Notes: generated from the letters alone by a model not told the origin. Shown: positions 1 through 11,985, counted from the stretch's first letter. The stretch: DNA of 64,000 nt from Tetragonia tetragonoides (GCA_038025085.1 CM076153.1:558001-622000), one strand, 5' to 3'. A program made the numbers and translations.

Positions 1-198
1 CACAAACATGACAAAGCACAGTTTTGAAAACACAGCTTCTACAGGAGATGATGAGTGGTTACAGAAGAACAAAGTTAACTACATGTGCTATAGTCTACAG
101 AGCAAAGCAATTCCTGAAATCATATCTAACAGGCAATTACTAAAGTGCAACACTGTAACCGTGTACCAAACATAAGGCTACAGAAGTATTCTGCTTAC

Positions 199-3100
199 CC
201 CAGTTCCACTGCAGGGGGCATCCAATAGTACTCTATCGCGTGAATTCATCCCCAACACTTTTGGCAGCTGGATAGAAAAGCAAAACATTTAGGCCAAACT
301 TGTCAATGGTCACAAAATCAGTAGCACATACAACTTATCATATGTAGAAGTATTTTGCAAACTAAGAGGTCGTTTGGTTGACAAAAACAAAAGCACATAC
401 AACTTCTTTCCTGGGATGTAGAAAACAAAAATAATGCTGTTTGGTTGACAAAAATGGAAGTGCAACTTACCTAGTTCCCTCCAAGGTAAGTGGCACTTCC
501 TGAAGCACGTTTTACTCCCATTTGTCAACCAAACACATTCAGCCACTTCAAAAGAAGTTCTTATTTATGGAAAATGGCAACTTCGCAAATAAAACCAAGC
601 GACCACTAAAGGTGCATAGTTTCACATGTAGGCAGGGGAAATTGGCACAGCAAAGAGTCTCCATCATTTTCAGTTTTTTTGAGGGGGGAGGTTGAAAATG
701 GAATCAGAAATCGTGTGAATCATAATCTGAACAAAAACAATTCAGCAAGTGGGAAGAATCTAACCTCTCTGCCATCATAGTTTATCACTATTGTGTTTGT
801 CACCCCCATGCGGCTAATATTTGCTGACAGAGAAGGGAGCCTCTGCTTTTTCATTTCATTTGCGAATATTACCCCTACAAGTAGCAGAGTTGAAATGGAA
901 CTTATTACAAGATGAATCCAATATCGTTAACCACAGATTCCTACTTCCACGTCAGATGTTATGCAAATAAGTCATGCAGATGGAAGGTTAAAACCAAGAG
1001 CTTGTTCCAAAATCCAAATACAAGATAAGAAAGCAAACAACTTGCTCCATTGTAGAGTAAGAAACCAAGGAACACAATCCAGTCCGGCTAATAGAGTTCA
1101 GAAGGTTGATCTCCCTCTCTCTCTCTCCCGTCTTCATATTTAAACATATGCTGGGCTGCTTCATTGTGTAAAGTCCACAATGTGACAAGGAAAATACTAA
1201 ACATTCCCCCAGAACTAATAAATATAAAAATTGTGTGCACACACACAAAGAAAGAAGTTTTTTTTAGATAACATAGGTATCCAGGCTTTGCCCGACTAAT
1301 CCCATGGGCCCTGAAGTTATTGACATGGAAACCCTCTAGTGGCCCTGAGAGGGCTCGAAGTTGGGACCTTTGGAATAAATCTTAGAGCTCTTACCAGCTG
1401 AGCACCCCACTCAGGGTTACAGTTACACACAAAAAAAGAAGAATTAGCTGAGATTCTTGCAAGCATCCATCTTCATGTGGATCAAAAGGTAAAAAATTGG
1501 GATTCTACAGGTGATTCCCTTTGCAATCCTCTTGGAGTATGGACTAGTATCCCTAAAAACTAAAACTAATGAAACCACGCTACTCAACACACAAAAAAAA
1601 CAAAGAATAGTATCTTCAGAAAAAGTATGTTGCCTTTCAGAGAAATGAGAATCCTTCAGTCCATCCAGTTGGAAAGAAATAACAGAATTTTCAGCCCAAG
1701 GATCTCAATTAGGGAGACATGAGGATCCTTTTATCCATTCAGTTGGAATAAGCGGTAGAGTTTTCAGCCCAAGGATCTTAACTAGGAAGGAATGAGGATC
1801 CTTCGATCCATTCAGTTGGAAAGAAGTGGCAGGATTTCAGCCCAACAATCTTATTTAGGCATCAATGATATTTTCAACATAGTTTCAGACGAGATCAGCT
1901 ATTACTTTCACAGTTTGACCCTTTCAGGTGCAGCATCCCCCCCCCCTTCTTTTTCTTTGGTGTGGTACTCGACTACTTACAATCAATTTCTTATCTAAGA
2001 ACTTCAAAGCACGGTGGCTAACAGACATTTAAATATATAACCAATCTCCCTCTACTTACTCAGAAAACAAACTAAAAGTGGCACGATTCAGTAGCTGCCT
2101 AATGGTTACACATACTAGCTTGATCACTTGTATAACAGTATAAATAAAGAGACATCTATTCCAAAACGAAAATGTATCAGTATGAAACATAAAAGTACCT
2201 GTATTTTTCATAAGAGCAGCAATGTAAGTTGTCTTCCCACCAGGAGCAGCCCTGCAAAGATAATGTAAACAACGTGACATCAATTTTGGGATCTTATCCA
2301 TATTTAGAGTCATCAATTTGCATTGTCAACTACATAGAGGAACCAACAAAGAAAAACAGGGGCCTCTTGATTATTACTATTTTTAATAGATAAGAAAGGG
2401 GGCCTCTTGATTAATATTACATACGAGGGCTTCACCTTTGTCTATACACAATACCATTTATTTCCCTTCTTTTGATGAGGTAGTAGAAGCCTTTACTATT
2501 TGTGTGGGGGGGGGGGGGTGGGGGGGGGGGGGAGGGGGGGGGTGGGGGGTGGGGGGGAGGGGGGGGGGGAGGGGAGTGGTTCATAAATTCTCAGTTGAAA
2601 AGGTAACGGCATGAATTACTTACGCCATGTCCAAAATGCTCTCATTCTCATGAGGAGCTAGAGCCATTACAGGTAAGAATGAACTCGCACTTTGCAGCTG
2701 CAGCAAATCAGACATAAGCCCCAAATGTCATACATCTCAAGTACAATTTAGCACACAAAAGACATATTTGTACACAAAAAGATAAGAAGTTACCATATAG
2801 TGACCAGCCATGTACTCAGGTGTGGCACCAATGGGAACTTGTGAGTCATAAACAACCAACCCAACCTACAAACAAACAAGAGTCATGTCTGGTAGAAATA
2901 ACCAACAAGAAAGCTTTCCCACAGTGCATGTACAATTAATATACCTTAGACCACTTGGCATAAGGATCAAGGTTCACTCCTCTGTTCATAAGAACACCAG
3001 CCAAGTCCCGTCTGCGTGTCTAAACCCAAAAACAAAAGTGTCTGTAAAGCCCATGTTGATTACAAAACTTGTAAAAAACAGAAGAGGGGTAACACATTTC

Positions 3101-4772
3101 AAAACCAAGTCAAAACGCACCTTTAAGGTGTTAGTTCTTATCGAAATTGGACGGGGCTTTTCAAAAGCTTCAATAATATCCAATAGTTCGTTAGCTGAGA
3201 ACATCTACAAAGGTACAATCACCAACATTACATTAACATTAACATTACCCCAGTGCCTCCAAACAGGCTCCCGCCTAGGCAGGGTAAGGGGGGGTCGGTT
3301 GTACGCAGCCTTACCCCTGTGAGAACACAGAGAGGCTGTTTCCGTTGACCCGAGATCCGAAGTGCGACAACCATCGGCAATTTCACAATAAATAAGAAGT
3401 GCTGACAGTTTTTTGAGCCATTTATAATGGGTAAAAAGCAAAACAGATTTATATTAAAAAACTTAAATAGCTCTTTACCTCCACCAACATTTCAATGAGA
3501 AATTCATTGTACCCATAGTATGAGGACAAGTCAATCTGAAGCTGGTCAATGTAATCCTTTCTTGGCACCTCGTCTTGCCTCAAAGCTTTGAAGTCTGAAA
3601 GCACTCGTGCAACTAAAACAAAGGAGTTATTAGTAGGCATGTGAAAAAAGGAAAGCTTGCAACTTCCAGCCAAAGAAAACCGGCATTTTTCAGCAAAGAA
3701 CAATGGAGGTTCAAACACAAGTCAATTTAAACAACTAGCAGATACTCCATCTGTGCAAAATAGAACATACTTTCTTTTATTCTCCTCTGAAGGTTCGGAA
3801 GATCAGGTGGTCCCAGAGCCTCTTCCTCGAGCTCCTAAAATTTTGAAGAAACAGTGCCAATAACTTCTGCATTGCTAATATCATTTTGGTAAAAAGTACT
3901 TGAGCCAAAAGAACAGCAAAATACCTCATTGGTAGGCAGTCTAAACTCATCTGAGTCTTGTCCAATATTGGTATCCAATGTTTCCATATCTGCTTGCTTT
4001 TGTTGCCTAGCCAGTTTTTTATCGAGAGCCTTAGATTTCTCCTCTATGTCAGCACCGTCTGAATCAGAATCTGAGTCCGACCCAGAATCCAACTCGAAAC
4101 CAGAACCCATTTCTTTCCCTGCGCATTAGTTGTGTTCTTATTTGAGCAACAAATACCACAAAGCCACATGCTTCAAACTAGCAACGCAAAACTTTGACAA
4201 ATTCTTCCAGAAAACTAATAACCCCCCAGGCCCCAAACCCCCCTCCCCCACCTAAAAACATAAACTTTACTCAAATAAACAAAATCATTCATAAAAAAAA
4301 CACATAAATTTCAGGTCTTAATTGCATAAAATTTACCTTCATCCTCATCACTTCCTGCAAGGAAATCATCTGCAAGTGGGTCGTCATCATCATCATCATC
4401 ATCATCATCAGAGAAAGAACCAGCATCCTGGTCATCAAATTCATCATCCTCTGATCCCAATTCAATGGACCCCTCGGAATCATTACTATCATTATCATCA
4501 TCTTCTTCAGAATCCAGCTCCTGTTTCTTCTGAACCTTCTGTTGCTTCTTCTTTGATATGGGTTTCTGTGAAATTACTGCACTACCACCCTTTTTCTTAC
4601 TTTTCACCATTGGAGCTGCTACAACTGTTTCTTCTTCACTTGGGTTATCAGAATCAATTGGGTCTAAATGCTTTTCACGTTTAACAGTAAAAAATCCACC
4701 TTTTTGCTTCTTCTTTAAAGCGGGTGTTGGTGGATTGTTACCCTTTTTCTTCTTTGCTGCAATTGACACCAT
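199..4772 (-). CDS. NOP2: NOP2-type 25S rRNA (cytosine-C5)-methyltransferase, 5' portion (11 exons, continues past left edge)
   Basis: This is the NOP2/NSUN family nucleolar SAM-dependent enzyme that makes m5C in large-subunit rRNA during 60S ribosome assembly. Exons read by splice sites and continuous frame: 4772-4337, 4118-3925, 3834-3771, 3612-3479, 3204-3121, 3019-2945, 2865-2794, 2697-2624, 2251-2199, 874-765 and 267-199, giving 455 residues. The N-terminus is lysine-rich, then long Asp/Glu/Ser acidic runs, typical of NOP2 nucleolar tails. The catalytic core has the SAM motif I ([14 protein letters not shown], split by intron 8) and motif [12 protein letters not shown] with the conserved cysteine in the last visible exon. 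The second catalytic cysteine motif and the C-terminus lie outside the window. Every junction keeps frame, so the visible part looks functional. Introns hold a SINE, a minisatellite and a 70-nt G-rich tract. The gene symbol follows yeast usage. Confidence 0.95.
363..609. mobile_element. MITE-like inverted-repeat element in NOP2 intron 10
   Basis: The ends are similar in inverted orientation: GGTCGTTTGGTT at about 368 and its near-complement AACCAAGCGACCA ending near 605. CTAA at both flanks could be a short target duplication. A second inverted pair (tttggttgacaaaaatgg / ccatttgtcaaccaaa) lies inside. No coding capacity. The superfamily is not clear. Confidence 0.5.
1258..1423 (-). mobile_element. 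tRNA-derived SINE in NOP2 intron 9
   Basis: On the minus strand this starts with a tRNA-like region (CTCAGCTGGTAAGAGC as A-box-like, AACTTCGAGCCC as B-box-like). It ends GGGATTAGTCGGGCAAAGCC...ATGTTATCT followed by an A-run. Imperfect A-rich direct repeats flank it (acacacaaagaaagaag on the left, acacacaaaaaaagaag on the right). A 5'-truncated relative with the same 3' end lies at 34238-34355. Confidence 0.7.
1647..1861. repeat. 74-bp minisatellite, about 3 copies, in NOP2 intron 9
   Basis: Units start near 1647, 1721 and 1794 with gaGgatccttYgatccattc and share cagttggaaagaa and ttcagcccaaggatct. Copies differ at several positions, so this is a moderately old array. No coding sense. Confidence 0.85.
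2506..2575 (+). repeat. 70-nt near-pure G tract in NOP2 intron 8
   Basis: Runs of G interrupted only by single T or A bases. NOP2 is transcribed from the other strand, so the pre-mRNA carries the C-rich version and the G-run is on the template strand. The sequence has the run pattern expected of G-quadruplex DNA. It is also a typical place for assembly or base-calling error. Confidence 0.85.
3255..3355 (-). mobile_element. Au-SINE-like fragment in NOP2 intron 4
   Basis: It contains tacgcagccttacccctg, the complement of the GGTAAGGCTGCGTA core typical of plant Au-type SINEs, followed by agagaggctgtttccgttga. Similar sequence occurs at 29585-29790 in the GIP1-like gene. Ends and target duplication were not resolved. 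Confidence 0.5.
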
Positions 4773-5157
4773 TGTTAGGGTTTTAAGGAGAGAGAAAAAT
4801 GAGAATATGGGAGAGAGATATTGAGAGATGGAGGGAAAAAAAAGGGGTTTAGCCGTTTAGGGGTTTTTCTTATTCTGCTTCAATGTTGGCTAGGGTTTAT
4901 GAGAATCAGAAGTCTCATTTTCCTTTTTTCTTTTTTTTACTTCGTTTTCTTTTCTTTTTTTCGCTTTTGCGTTAAAGGTTGGGCTTTGGCGCCTATTAAG
5001 TGTTCAGTTGAGCCATAAACCTACCAGGCTCACAATTTGCCTTGATGGGCTCATTTCTTACCACAGGATTACAGGACGCAACCTCGTACGTACTTCTTCA
5101 AACTTTTTAGAGTTTGAAATGACATTTTTGGAAACGAATGTGATGAATTTTGCTGTT
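4773..5157. other. NOP2 upstream region, no gene seen
   Basis: This holds the NOP2 5' leader and proximal promoter, read leftward, with T-rich tracts at 4920-4960. I see no convincing TATA box and no coding sequence. Confidence 0.5.
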
Positions 5158-5590
5158 AATGATGTATGATGGCATAACGATGATTTATTGTCATGGCGAT
5201 TATAAAATATTATAATGGATGACTTGAGACTATAGGCTCTGTTTGATTCACCTTAATTTTACTTAAATTCAATTCAATTCAGTTCATGTGTAATTTTACC
5301 ACTCATATAACTTTTTATTTCGAAATAATTTCATGATGATAATTATGTCATTGGAAAAATCTCAAAGCATACTTTCAAATGAGTCCAATATTAACTATGT
5401 TTAGACGAATTTTAAATTGTTAACGATAAAGTTTAAAAAATCAGTTCAATTCAGACCAGTTTAATCCAGGTGAATCAAATAAAGGCTAAATGTACTTTTT
5501 AGATTTGGCAACAAATCAGCCTATGGTGTCATGTCATCCATCAAATGTCGCCATGACAATAAATCATCTTTATGCCATCATACATCATTT
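5158..5590. repeat. Nested inverted-repeat elements (MITE within MITE)
   Basis: Outer arms about 5158-5237 and 5517-5590 are inverted copies; both contain gatgtatgatggcataa and atgatttattgtcatggcga when read inward. Between them, 5236-5487 has its own inverted ends (tttgattcacct near 5242, aggtgaatcaaa near 5469). The simplest reading is one foldback element inserted into another. No coding sequence. Confidence 0.7.
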
Positions 5591-5802
5591 GAACAGAACA
5601 TTTGATCAATTGTTTTTATAGTCACTACTCCTATTAATTAAAACGGAAAACTAAATTAAGCTTTCCAGAATTGACTAGTTGAAAGCGACATATTGCTAAA
5701 TTATAGTGGATCAAGTAAGTCATTACTCCCCTCGTTTCTCTTTAAACGGAGTATATTGGATAGGTCAGTTCATTGTATTTTAGAGAACGACATGAATAAT
5801 AA

Positions 5803-6100
5803 GGGACCGTTTGGTTGGGGGTAATGATTAATGGGGTAATGGAATAGATTTTTAGGCTAAAATGGGAGATATGTAAGGTAGTGGGGGTTAGATTTTGTAA
5901 GAAGGAGGGTAATGATTACCCCCATTTGAGGGATAATTGAAAGTCACCTTCCCATAGGGTAATGATATTCTCCCATTTTCCTTTCTTTTCTCCATTACCC
6001 CGCTTAATCACTACTCCTCATCATCACTTTACATTACTATTTTAGCCTACAAATCTATTCCATTACCCCCTTAATTATTACCCCCAACCAAAAGCCTAAA
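5803..6100. mobile_element. MITE, about 295 bp
   Basis: Long imperfect terminal inverted repeats: accgtttggttgggggtaat at the left, attacccccaaccaaa at the right, each followed inward by the ggtaatggaatagattt motif and its complement. It is AT-rich inside with no ORF. The flanks resemble the two halves of a Stowaway-like sequence (cctcgtttctctttaaac / gtttaaagaaagag), so it may have landed in an older MITE. Confidence 0.75.
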
Positions 6101-6857
6101 TGAGTTTAAAGAAAGAGTATAAGTGAGTAAACTAATGAGATCAGAGAGAGGTTTTGTCTATTAAGTGAGCCAAACATGCCTGCCAACATCATTCTCTCGT
6201 CCTCCACGGCAGCAATGACATCACACCGTCGCTAACTCGCGCGTTACTCAGTACTCAGTACTCAGCCTAACGGCGTACGGAAGCAATGACATCATCACCC
6301 CTTGCTAACTCACCCAATTAAGTGCGTACTCTAGAACAGGTATCAAACTACTATTATTATCTCGTGGCCAAGAAAATGAAGGCGGCTACTTTTCTTTTTT
6401 TATTATTATTTTAGTTTGTGAGGCGACTACTTTCTTTTTGTGATGCACTCCATATTAGTCAATCTTAAAGTCAACTACTAGCTATAGAATATCAAATAGA
6501 GGGCGAGAAATGGTTTTCTTTTTTCTTATTTTTACCTTTGCAAGTGCTTATGTGTTCAGTTTTCATAGAGGGTGCAAATTACTGTATCAATGTGAGGTTG
6601 TACATACAACACCCCTTTTATACTAATATATGAAGTTGTTTTGAGTAATATAATTATGATAATGTGCTTGGTTTTAAATTTTTTATTTGTTTTATCTCTT
6701 CATCTTTGGGCTTTTCTTTATATGAGCTTTTACTTTGCCAAACTCTTTTTAGAAAGTGGAGGCGGAGTGAAGAGTGGTAAAAGGATTAACTTGATTGGTG
6801 TTCTTTGTAATCGTTTCATCTCGGAGTTATTATTAATAAGAATGCCTACTTAATTAT

Positions 6858-6858
<1 letters not shown>
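6101..6858. other. Intergenic, no gene seen
   Basis: AT-rich spacer between the MITE and the (AT)n run. Short ORFs here have no recognisable motif or splice context and I do not support any of them. Confidence 0.5.

Positions 6859-6925
<67 letters not shown>
6859..6925. repeat. (AT)n microsatellite, about 33 repeats
   Basis: Uninterrupted AT dinucleotide run in intergenic sequence upstream of the P450 gene. Confidence 0.95.
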
Positions 6926-6929
<4 letters not shown>

Positions 6930-7083
6930 TGACAATGAGATTAAGGACTAGTACGAGTATATATACAGGTTCTGTCTGGCAATTGGCTGGTGGTCGATAA
7001 CTAGTATTGTTAGCTGATTTGACCGGCTGGTAATATTGGATGTCTAGAGAAATATTTGGTAACACTAGCGGGTAACATTAGTT

Positions 7084-7306
7084 TTTTTTTTTTTTTTTGA
7101 TATGAGGAACCCTCAGCCACTATTCTTTGAGTGTGCACCGGATAAATCCTGAGTGTATGCAATAGCCTGCAAACCACACACACCGGGCAAGCCAACAAGA
7201 TAAATCTTGTAGACAGGCTCAGCAAAGAGGCCTAGTGGGAATTAAACCCATGACCTTTGTCATGAAATTTCAACCCCACGACCAACTCCACTACCCCTTT
7301 CAAGGC
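7084..7306 (-). mobile_element. tRNA-derived SINE with 17-bp target site duplication
   Basis: A T-run at 7082-7098 (poly-A on the minus strand) marks the 3' end. The direct repeat agcgggtaacattagtt is perfect at 7067-7083 and 7307-7323. The minus-strand 5' half carries tRNA-promoter-like boxes (agttggtcgtgggg, gggtttaattccc). A perfect TSD implies fairly recent insertion. It differs from the SINE at 1258. Confidence 0.85.
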
Positions 7307-7771
7307 AGCGGGTAACATTAGTTGGTTATATCTAAAATGACCTATAAAGACATTCATTTGATAGAGGAATTTTATGGCATTGAAGTTAATACTAGCAAGT
7401 CTTGAGTTATCTTGTTATTAAACTACATTATTGCCATCAGCCAATATTCCAAAGTTACTCTCCTTAGCTTTTCAAAAGTTGGCTTGTAGGAACCCAAAAG
7501 TCAATCTCATCACAAACTAACATCCAAACACCAATAATATTAAAGAATAGAGTAGTCAAACATCCAATTTTACCAAAAACCACACCACAAATCAACCTCC
7601 AAACACCCCTATAATACTATTCAATGCTGTTAGTGATGAATTGTCAAAATGAAGACTCAATTTACGTAACCTAAGCAAAATTAATTACGGAGCATGTGGC
7701 CATGACAAGTCGTCACTAATAATGGAGCTGTCAGCCTGTCACTAAGTCAAAAAATGTCAAACCATTATGCT

Positions 7772-7779
7772 TATAAATA
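7772..7779 (+). promoter_or_regulatory. TATA box of the P450 gene
   Basis: TATAAATA lies 102 nt upstream of the ATG at 7881, a normal distance for a plant promoter with a short leader. Assignment rests on position and sequence only. Confidence 0.6.
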
Positions 7780-7880
7780 GGCACTTACTTGTTGATCTGG
7801 TTATATAATTATTTCCATACATATGCCATAATTCCTCTCGATCGATCTCTTTAATTATTCTCTCTCTCAAATTATCAAAC

Positions 7881-10840
7881 ATGATGTTGATGATTATGGA
7901 TGGCTTAGTTATTAACAGCAGTAATGTTGCGACTTCAATAGGTTGTATTTTGATAATAGCATGGTTATGGAAGGTAGTTGATTGGGTATGGTTCACGCCC
8001 AAGAGACTGGAAAGATGTCTTAGACAACAGGGAATTAAAGGCAACTCTTATAGGGTTTTGTTTGGTGATAAGAAAGAAACTGGCTTAATGCTTCAACACA
8101 CCACTTCCAAACCCATGGACCACTTCTCTAATGACTACTTGCCGCGAGTCTTTCCTTTCTTTCATCAAACCATCAACAACTACGGTATGTAATACTATTC
8201 TAATCTACGGAGTAGAAATTACGTTCAACATTAAACTTTCCATTTGACTTTGCATACTTTTTAAAATAATATTATAATCATCAATAACTTTAATTTATAT
8301 AAATTTAAAATTTTAAAAAATAAGATCATGAAATATTATTTTAAATAATTATACTAAGAATATATTGATTTTATACTCATATTTGTTTTCAAAAAAAAAA
8401 AAAAAAAGAGGTCAAAGTTCATGAAATTTGACCTTAGAAATCAAATGGAAAGTTCAATTATTTGAAACGTATAGAGTATATATATACATGTTTAATTTAA
8501 GAACTTGTTAATTCAATTATTTTTACTTTTTATTTTTACTCCATGCTCTAACACTTTTCATCCTCTTATTAATCTGATACAATGAGACATCAAATTCGAA
8601 AGATATAGAAAAGGATTTCTATATATGCATGTTAAGAGCATAAACCTTATGTGATGTCTCACTTCAAAAGAATGGAAGAGAGGAGACTAATATATAAGTT
8701 GGTGGGTTACTCCAACTAACACCAATTGATTTTAGGATAGAATCTCACTGGGCTTATGTGCAGTCTACTCTCCTCCACGTATGGGCCTGCAGGCGGTAGG
8801 CCTATTGAAGATTTAATAATGCAAAAATAAATAAATTGCGGAAATGATTTCCTCATTAAATAATGTATTTTTTTTTTTTTTGGTTACATGGAAATTAAAT
8901 AATGTATTTGTTTTCGTTTTTCTTTTAACTTACATATATCCTAGCAGCATTACAAGCGTACCTAGTATACAATATAAAGCAATGATCTCATGAGAAAAAC
9001 GTACACTATTTAATTCGCAAGGCACATGCAGGTGAAAAATCTTTCATATGGAATGGACCAACCCCAGAAGTAAACATCACAAAGCCAGAACTTATAAGGG
9101 AAGTTTTAATGAAAGTGCGAGATTTTCCGAAACCGCTTGTAAAGACACTTTCGAATGGGTTGACAAGATTAGAAGGTGAGAAATGGGCTCAAGAGAGGAA
9201 GATGATTCTCCCGGCATTTCATATGGAGAAATTAAAGGTTCGTTTCTTCCAATTGAACTTAAAATAGATGAATATATAGGTCTTGCGTGGGACTGTTTCA
9301 TGGTAATAAACTTAAATAAATTGTTCTAGGACAGAGTATTATATATGTTGGAATGTTGTCGTTTGAGTGTTACTTATTTACTAGCTAGCTACTTGGCCAC
9401 ATTTGAAACAATTTAATTTGGACAATTGGTTAATAATGTTGTTAATTACAGCATATGTTGCCAGCATTTTCCACGAGTTGTCATGGGATGATTGAAGAAT
9501 GGCAGAAGATGGCATCCAAAACAGGATCAAGTGAGTTAGAAATGTGGTCTTTTCTACATAATATGTCTGCGGACGCAATTTCTCGAGCAGCTTTTGGAAG
9601 TAGTTTTGAAGAAGGAAGGAGGGTGTTTGAGCTCATTAGAGAACAAATTGCAATCGTTGTAGGCACTTTGCAGTCAGTTTATATTCCCGGAGGAAGGTAT
9701 AACAACTTTTTACATACAAAATTCTGACTTCGTCCCTAGTTGTTGAAAAAGTGCCTTGGATTAATTCGGCTCACTGGAAATATTTATCTTGATTTATTAT
9801 TACAGATTTCTTCCAACCAAAACAAACAGGAGGATGACAGAGATCAAGAGGGAAACAGAAGCTTTACTGAAAGACATGATCTATAGAAGGCAAAAGGCAA
9901 GAGGTTGGAGAAGCAACTAAAGTTGACTTGTTGGGTGTACTATTGAAATCGAGCTTCCAAGGAAATAATAACAGCAAGCAGCAAAAAATGATCATAAAGT
10001 TGAGTTTGAAAGAGGTGATTGAAGAATGTAAACTCTTCTACCTAGCAGGACAAGAGACCACCTCGTCGCTGCTTGTATGGACTCTTATTCTGCTCAGCAA
10101 GCACCAAGATTGGCAACATCAAGCAAGGGAAGAAATTCTCACCACATTTGGCAACAATATACCCGACTTTGAAGGTTTAAACCAATTGAAAAAGGTAAAA
10201 AAAAAAAATTCTCTTTTTTGAACTCAAATGTCAATATAATTGATAATAATACAAGAACTTATTTGCTCATCTTCATATTTGAGAGCACTGCATGAAAATG
10301 TACTTATAAATGCTATTAACTGTAAACTACACAATCTCTATAATATTATGCTAATCTAGAATATTCTTAAGATCTACTAGATAATATTCCCTGGATTTTC
10401 ATCAATAGGTGAACATGATACTGATTGAGGTTCTCCGATTATATCCACCAGCAGCAAGTGTTCTTGTTCGAAAGGTTTGTCATGATATAACGGTTGGGGA
10501 CATGCAACTACCAGCCGGGGTACTAGTAAATTGTTCAATGATTTCTGTTCACCACAACGAAGAAATTTGGGGTTCCGACGCAAAAGAGTTCAACCCAGAG
10601 AGATTTTCCCAAGGGATCTTGAAGGCAACTGAAGGAAACATGTCGTTCTTCTCGTTTGGATGGGGGCCTCGTATATGTATTGGTTCCAATTTTGCAATGA
10701 TAGAGGCTAAAATGGCTTTGGCCTTGATTTTACAACGCTTCTCATTGCATCTTTCTCCATCATATGCTCATGCTCCTACAATGGGTCGTGGAACCCTTCG
10801 TCCTCAATTTGGTGCTAATTTGATAATACGTTGTCTTTAG
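7881..10840 (+). pseudogene. CYP72A-type cytochrome P450, 5 exons, 2-nt frameshift in exon 4
   Basis: Exons: 7881-8184, 9032-9237, 9452-9696, 9806-10194 and 10409-10840. All junctions are GT-AG and phase-consistent. The intended product is about 525 aa, the usual CYP72 length. It starts with an N-terminal membrane anchor followed by a basic region and QQGIKGNSYR, a CYP72 hallmark. Later come the I-helix [11 protein letters not shown]-helix EVLR, FNPERF and the haem loop FSFGWGPRICIGSNF with its cysteine ligand. CYP72A enzymes are ER-bound haem monooxygenases acting on terpenoids and related substrates; this one's substrate cannot be told. Near 9903 the reading frame jumps: two bases are missing, and TAA at 9918-9920 would end the protein before the oxygen-binding helix. 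Everything else is intact, so the lesion is recent, allelic, or a sequencing error. Confidence 0.9.
8203..8480. mobile_element. Stowaway-like MITE in P450 intron 1
   Basis: The inverted ends share aactttccatttga (left, near 8236) and tcaaatggaaagtt (right, near 8440). The outer left end has tacggagta, a common Stowaway-family terminal motif. Internal sequence is AT-rich and non-coding. Ends are approximate. Confidence 0.55.
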
Positions 10841-11739
10841 ATATTTGAGCAAGAGTGCAAATTATTGGATAAAATAAAAAATTAAATGTAGATATTGTAA
10901 ATTTTACTTTGGGTGTAAAGATATTTTAGTGATCAAACTTCAATATCTTCAAAGAGCTAGTTTTGTCATTTGTGTAGCACCAACTCACAATAAAATAGGG
11001 TCATTATTTAAAAATATATGGGTCACTTATTATGATTACGGATACTTGTTTCACTTAAATATATGTGATTCTTGTCTCACCAAAAATTACGAAAAGATAT
11101 TGTCATTACAAAAGTTTTTGTGTTCTTTAAAATGGCGTCCGTAGGAAATACTTTCGTGGAACTTTGAACCTTTATCTTAGGAAATCATCGAGTGGAGTTA
11201 TCGGGTTTTCAAGCAAAACACTTGCCCGTCCCTGCATTAAAGTCTTGTTAGGCCACCAAAGTGGCTAGCTATTAAGGTCTTATTTGACTACTCAAGTGTA
11301 AAATAGTCTTGTTTGTCTATCCAAATTGTATAAAAGGTCCTATTGCCACCCAACTATAAAAAAAATCCTATATGATCACCCAAGTGATTTTTTTTGTTTT
11401 TTTTTTTTTTTTTTGGGGAATAACTGCGCTCTTTGCTTGTCTGCTCTATTGTTCTCAGACTTTCTATGATTAATGCACTGTCTTTGCCAATTGTTTTTTT
11501 TTGATTCACGACCAATGGTATTCAGTAGACGAATATCCACCATCGAATATGTTGGCAGTCTTTGCCAATTGTTTGAGAATTATTTTTTCATACTAATACT
11601 CCTTCAGCAGTATTCGAAGTGGCAATACTTCAGTACAAACTCCCTTACGTGCTTCACCACCGTAAGCAAAAAAATGAAAAATAAAATTTATGTGCCATCA
11701 GATAGATTGAATAGATCCAGTCTCTCCCACATCCTCATT
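10841..11739. other. P450 3' flank and intergenic sequence, no gene seen
   Basis: AT-rich sequence after the P450 stop. It includes paired phrases such as taaggtcttatttgactac and taaaggtcctattgccacc near 11270-11350, and a T-run at 11390-11415. No coding feature can be supported. Confidence 0.5.
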
Positions 11740-11787
11740 TTTCTAGACCTAGAAATTGATTCTGATAACCCAAGTGAAGAAGACTGA
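11740..11787 (+). pseudogene. Fragment of NOP2 exon 1
   Basis: A 29-nt block (about 11754-11782, encoding IDSDNPSEE) is identical to part of NOP2 exon 1 near 4636-4664 but in the opposite orientation. The similarity fades into a few more matching bases on the 5' side (tagacc). The rest of exon 1 is absent. It looks like a captured or filler fragment; a (CT)n run follows at once. Confidence 0.7.
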
Positions 11788-11790
11788 TAT

Positions 11791-11793
<3 letters not shown>

Positions 11794-11823
<30 letters not shown>
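11794..11823. repeat. (CT)n microsatellite
   Basis: About 15 CT repeats directly after the NOP2 exon fragment. Confidence 0.9.
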
Positions 11824-11826
<3 letters not shown>

Positions 11827-11985
11827 GCCTCCTCTACTTTTATATCCCTCCTTATTCAGACTGAGAGCGTCAATTATTTATGGGTGATGGCAATCTGACA
11901 AACATGCAACAAAACAAGGTTCGATACTCCCCAACGTAACACAGTATTTGTCAATTAAATCCTGATACATGTGATATCTATGCTC

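Noticed and set aside
4289..4824. Plus-strand and alternative minus-strand frames across NOP2 exon 1
   Set aside because: Antisense or shifted readings of the acidic/lysine-rich NOP2 exon, with His or Met runs that mirror Asp codons.
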